Assembly (NCBI GenBank): GCA_050288105.1
Contig: JBNKDE010000002.1
Location: 1 to 64,000 of the forward strand
Direction of reading: 5' to 3'
Length of the DNA: 64,000 nt
Source: JACNJF01 sp050288105
GTDB taxonomy: Bacteria; Pseudomonadota; Gammaproteobacteria; GCA-001735895
Shown here: positions 60,982 to 64,000 of the stretch, piece after piece
Numbering within the stretch: the first letter of the stretch is position 1
How the letters are laid out: each line of letters starts with the position of its first letter
Notes under the pieces: generated by a model
Seen by the model: only the letters and a program-made list of their open reading frames with translations
The model's database searches: none
Told to the model about the DNA's origin: nothing
Position numbers and translations under genes: made by a program

Positions 60982-62694
60982 TTATATCAATTTCAGTTTT
61001 TTTAACCGATAGCGACACTGTGGTCCGCTAATACCCAGTAGTCTGGCAGCAGCTAGCACGTTGCCCTGAGATTTTTCCAGTGCGCTCGTTAATAGTTCTT
61101 TTTCAACCTCATCCAGGCTCAGGCCCTGTTTTGAGAATTGATCCAGTAAAGTGGAAAATTGCGCCTGAGGAGCGGACCCTGTCGCACCATGGCTGGATTT
61201 TAACTGCAGGCTTCCCTTCTCACCGATCACCCTGGGATCTTTTTCCGGTTCCGGCATGTTCAGGCAAATCATACGAGATTCAATATGATGGTTATTCTGC
61301 GTCAGGATCACTCCGCGCTCGAGGATATTCTCCAGTTCGCGTATATTTCCTGGCCAGTGATAACCCTGAAACCTTTTACTGGCTTCATCGGTCAGCCCCA
61401 GTACACGCTTGCCATATTTGCGATTGTGTTTTTCGATAAACTTTTTAACCAGACCGGGCAAGTCAGCAAGTCGCTCACGTAGTGGCGGAATAGTAATCGG
61501 AAAGACATTCAGCCGATAAAAAAGATCAGCCCTGAACTTACCTTTGGCCACCTGTTGTTCCAGATCGACATTGGTGGCTGCAACCAGCCTGACATCAACT
61601 TTTATCGGCTTGCTACCACCGACACGCTCAAATTCGCCAGTCTGTAACACACGCAGTAGCTTGGCCTGCGCAGCTTCGCTCAACTCGCCCAGTTCATCCA
61701 GAAACAGCGTGCCGCCATCGGCACGCTCAAAGCGCCCTATGCGCAGTTTATCAGCCCCGGTAAAAGCCCCTTTTTCTGCGCCGAATAATTCCGACTCTAC
61801 CAGCTCAGAGGGCAATGCTGCACAGTTGACTGCTATAAATGGTGCATTTTTGCGTTGCCCGAATTGATGCAGCGCCTGAGAAAAAACTTCCTTGCCCACA
61901 CCGGTCTCTCCCAGCATCAATACGGTCACATCCGTTTCTGCCGCCTTCTGCAACAGGAACATGGTGTCGCGTATGCGTTCAGAGTCTGCCACGATATTTT
62001 CCGGATCCAGACCATAGGCAGCTACCGTGCGTAGTTGCTGAACTTCATACTGCAGATTATCGAATTTGCCGATTAAAGGTTCACTGGTGAATATCTCTTT
62101 CAGTGCCTCCGCATCTTCCCACTCTTCCAGCGGTTTTCCGATGATACGGCATTGATGATCGCCTTTACCGATACATTCCACTTCCTTGTAAAAAATAGCG
62201 CAGCCCATAAAGTGACTGGTATAGCCGCTGGCATAACCCAGTAACTGCCAGCATACCGCCTCATCAGAGACACCTAACAAACGCATATGCTCTTCAGCTT
62301 CGAATGAGTTGGTCCAGATAAACTCACCGTAGAATTTACCCTGCGCTATATCGATCTCCACCCTGACCGGATCAACCTTGACCACGCCTTCAATGGTATG
62401 CAACTGCGGGCCTACTGAAAAAATCTCCATTGGATCCTGGTTAGCACGAATCCTTTTCGCCAGCTCGGCATCAGACTGGGCTGACTCCCAGCCCATGCGA
62501 ATCATAATATCGCGCGCGTAAGATTTACCTAAGGTATTAATCAGCTCCTTACGCATCGAGCCAAAAGCAGAGGTATGTAACAACAACATTCTCTGCTGTT
62601 CCAGCCAAATCGTACCCGAGTCATTATCGAAACGAATCGCTGCGCACAGGTCGTCGACAGGAGGGAAAAGCTTGTCTGCCAGGCTATCAGTCAT
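60982..62694 (-). CDS. DmpR/XylR-type sigma-54 activator, copy 2
   Basis: A 570-residue paralogue of the activator at 54077. The sensory domain has V4R cysteines in CWQLLGYASGYTS and CIGKGDHQC. The AAA+ domain shows Walker A GETGVGKE, GAFTGA and LFLDELGEL; the Fis-type helix-turn-helix is NVLAAARLLGISGPQCRYRL. Unlike the usual divergent arrangement, it is transcribed in the same direction as dmpK, with the promoter and activator sites in the 347 bases between. It follows dioxygenase copy 2 by 108 bases, so the three may be one transcriptional series. Confidence 0.93.
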   Translation of the reverse strand: MTDSLADKLFPPVDDLCAAIRFDNDSGTIWLEQQRMLLLHTSAFGSMRKELINTLGKSYARDIMIRMGWESAQSDAELAKRIRANQDPMEIFSVGPQLHTIEGVVKVDPVRVEIDIAQGKFYGEFIWTNSFEAEEHMRLLGVSDEAVCWQLLGYASGYTSHFMGCAIFYKEVECIGKGDHQCRIIGKPLEEWEDAEALKEIFTSEPLIGKFDNLQYEVQQLRTVAAYGLDPENIVADSERIRDTMFLLQKAAETDVTVLMLGETGVGKEVFSQALHQFGQRKNAPFIAVNCAALPSELVESELFGAEKGAFTGADKLRIGRFERADGGTLFLDELGELSEAAQAKLLRVLQTGEFERVGGSKPIKVDVRLVAATNVDLEQQVAKGKFRADLFYRLNVFPITIPPLRERLADLPGLVKKFIEKHNRKYGKRVLGLTDEASKRFQGYHWPGNIRELENILERGVILTQNNHHIESRMICLNMPEPEKDPRVIGEKGSLQLKSSHGATGSAPQAQFSTLLDQFSKQGLSLDEVEKELLTSALEKSQGNVLAAARLLGISGPQCRYRLKKLKLI

Positions 62695-62802
62695 CGCTTG
62701 AGTTTAACCATTTCTATTCAACCGAGCGAAGTAGTCTTTCAATGTGATATTGCCGCATACATCGAGTCGTGAAGCTGTTGATTGAAAGGCTACCAGTATC
62801 CA

Positions 62803-63732
62803 TCAGGTTACAACAGAAAGAAACCGCTCGTTCAATTTCTGGTCGTGATAGAAGATCGCCCCACCCAGCTCATCCTCAGTCCAGGTGATGGTCTGGTGAT
62901 CAGGATACCAGTCGTAAGAGTCACAGAAGGTTTCATTCCTGTTGCCGGAAGGATCAAAGAAATAGATCGTACGCCCACGCGTAATACCATGTCGCGTTGG
63001 GCCTATATCCACCGACATCTTATATCGACCCATAATGTCAGCAGCAGTTAACACCTCTTCCCAGGAACTGAGCAGAAAAGATGCATGATGTAATTTGCCT
63101 TTTTCTTCATGACGGATAAAAGCAATATCATGCGCTTTCATACCGCAGGTTAAAAAGCTGCCGATTTTGAATTTTCCATCCTCGCCCGCCATAACCTGTT
63201 CGGACTCGCTAAAACCCAGCACTTCCTTAAACAGTTTGACCGAACCATCCAGGTCATCACCATACAACAGGCAATGATCGAAGCGCTTCACCTTCATCCC
63301 TTTCAGGTCTTCAGGCCAGGGGTGAGGATTCACCAGTCCCAGTCCATTTCCCTTAAAATCTTTCTCGGCGTACAACTCAAACAGATGGCCGGTTGGAGAG
63401 TCAAAACGAACGCGATCCCCACAGTGCTTAAGTTCACCTGCTGCAATTCGTTCTACCTTGCAGCCAAAATCTGTCAGGTCCTGCTGCAGTTGATCCAGCG
63501 TTTCATTGCTATCAACCTTCCAGCCCATAAAATCCATACCAGGGTGATCGCTCTCACGCAATACCACCGAAAACCAGTCCTGCTCATCCCATCCTTTTAG
63601 ATAAACCCGGCCCTGGTCATCTCGATCGGTTTCGATCAAACCCATTCTTTCCACATAATGGGTAATCGCCTCGTCCATATCCAGTACTCTTAACTGAACA
63701 TGACCAGGCCTCAATACACCTTTCATTGACAT
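62803..63732 (-). CDS. Catechol 2,3-dioxygenase, copy 2 (XylE/DmpB-like)
   Basis: A 309-residue extradiol dioxygenase. The iron ligands are present: His in RFDHCLLYG, His in GKLHHASFLL and Glu in GNRNETFCD. The start KGVLRPGHVQLRVLDMDEAITHYVERMGLIETDRDDQGRVY is close to XylE/DmpB, unlike copy 1. Two enzymes in one pathway may differ in substrate range, for example catechol versus methylcatechols. It lies alone upstream of activator copy 2. The region before it holds two TATCGAT motifs; I could not find a -24/-12 promoter. Confidence 0.92.
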   Translation of the reverse strand: MSMKGVLRPGHVQLRVLDMDEAITHYVERMGLIETDRDDQGRVYLKGWDEQDWFSVVLRESDHPGMDFMGWKVDSNETLDQLQQDLTDFGCKVERIAAGELKHCGDRVRFDSPTGHLFELYAEKDFKGNGLGLVNPHPWPEDLKGMKVKRFDHCLLYGDDLDGSVKLFKEVLGFSESEQVMAGEDGKFKIGSFLTCGMKAHDIAFIRHEEKGKLHHASFLLSSWEEVLTAADIMGRYKMSVDIGPTRHGITRGRTIYFFDPSGNRNETFCDSYDWYPDHQTITWTEDELGGAIFYHDQKLNERFLSVVT

Positions 63733-64000
63733 AACATTCTCTCCAATACGGCTTATTTATTGTTATCAGCACAGTGACTGCTGGGGACTACCTTGCTGAA
63801 AATGTATACGAACTAATATCGATTTACAATTATTTATCGATTTTATTATTAAAAAGATATTTTAAATAATTATTTATATGGCCATTACTCTGTCCATGGG
63901 AATCTATAAATAATTGATTTAATTAAATTTTATTAATAGGAACAATAATTTCGGAATCGAGCCAAAGCTATGATTCCAACCTGCTTAGTTGTCAAAGAAT
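63733..64000 (-). promoter_or_regulatory. AT-rich upstream region of dioxygenase copy 2
   Basis: About 270 bases with no gene. TATCGAT occurs at 63817-63823 and 63835-63841, 18 bases apart, related to motifs upstream of gntR and of the ferredoxin operon. AGAGAATGT lies before the ATG. No sigma-54 box was seen, so transcription is probably from a sigma-70 promoter. Confidence 0.35.

Noticed and set aside
1..64000. CRISPR arrays, tRNA or rRNA genes, and complete insertion sequences
   Set aside because: Looked for regularly spaced repeats, cloverleaf-like sequences and transposase motifs and saw none; only a MITE-like element and dispersed repeats are present.

Overview
This window looks like a chromosomal stretch of a gammaproteobacterium. 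The housekeeping genes (gltBD, zwf, gnd, a YbiI-type zinc-finger protein, a GlsB/YeaQ membrane protein, yefM-yoeB), the sigma-54 promoters and the abundant c-di-GMP proteins all fit that class; the placement is inference and I do not name a genus. No rRNA or tRNA gene and no CRISPR array was seen.

Layout. (1) 1-3.6 kb: an AT-rich accessory block of plus-strand orphan genes (two lipoproteins, small membrane proteins) with gene relics, including the tail of an L,D-transpeptidase. (2) 3.6-7 kb: a stress membrane protein, a MocR-type regulator divergent from a DUF1127 gene across an array of repeated half-sites, and a short-chain dehydrogenase. (3) 7-14.7 kb: two GGDEF-EAL proteins separated by about 1.1 kb of decayed coding sequence. 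(4) 14.8-20.7 kb: a HAD phosphatase, a fumarylacetoacetate-hydrolase-family enzyme, two paralogous phosphoribosyltransferases back to back, then gnd-zwf. (5) 20.7-30.8 kb: a CCACGAAG-type repeat, gltBD, a zinc-finger protein, a Tat-exported PhoD-like phosphatase and a Gly-rich lipoprotein. (6) 30.9-41.3 kb: a PDZ-containing NarL-type sensor kinase and a convergent response regulator, separated by a MITE-like element and a yefM-yoeB toxin-antitoxin pair; then a beta-propeller lipoprotein and a periplasmic-binding/PAS/GGDEF/EAL receptor. (7) 41.4-44.9 kb: an ECF42-like sigma factor followed by four YCII (DGPF) and VOC genes, one of them a fusion.

(8) 45.0-63.7 kb is a phenol-to-central-metabolism catabolic island. 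Phenol hydroxylase (dmpKLMNOP type) makes catechol. Catechol 2,3-dioxygenase (two diverged copies) opens the ring, with a XylT-type ferredoxin for reactivation. The 2-hydroxymuconate semialdehyde then goes through dehydrogenase (DmpC), tautomerase (DmpI), decarboxylase (DmpH), hydratase (DmpE), aldolase (DmpG) and acylating acetaldehyde dehydrogenase (DmpF) to pyruvate and acetyl-CoA. The hydrolase DmpD is absent here. The control genes are two DmpR/XylR-type sigma-54 activators and one GntR/FCD regulator. I located -24/-12 promoters with upstream palindromes in front of both dmpK and the ferredoxin-dioxygenase operon, plus shared AT-rich TATCGAT motifs in three catabolic promoter regions.

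The most promising material for novelty is the ECF42/YCII/VOC cassette, the dual-activator and dual-dioxygenase wiring of the phenol island with its 5' and intercistronic hairpins, and the membrane-bound monooxygenase-like protein and the HbpS/GlcG protein embedded in the meta operons.
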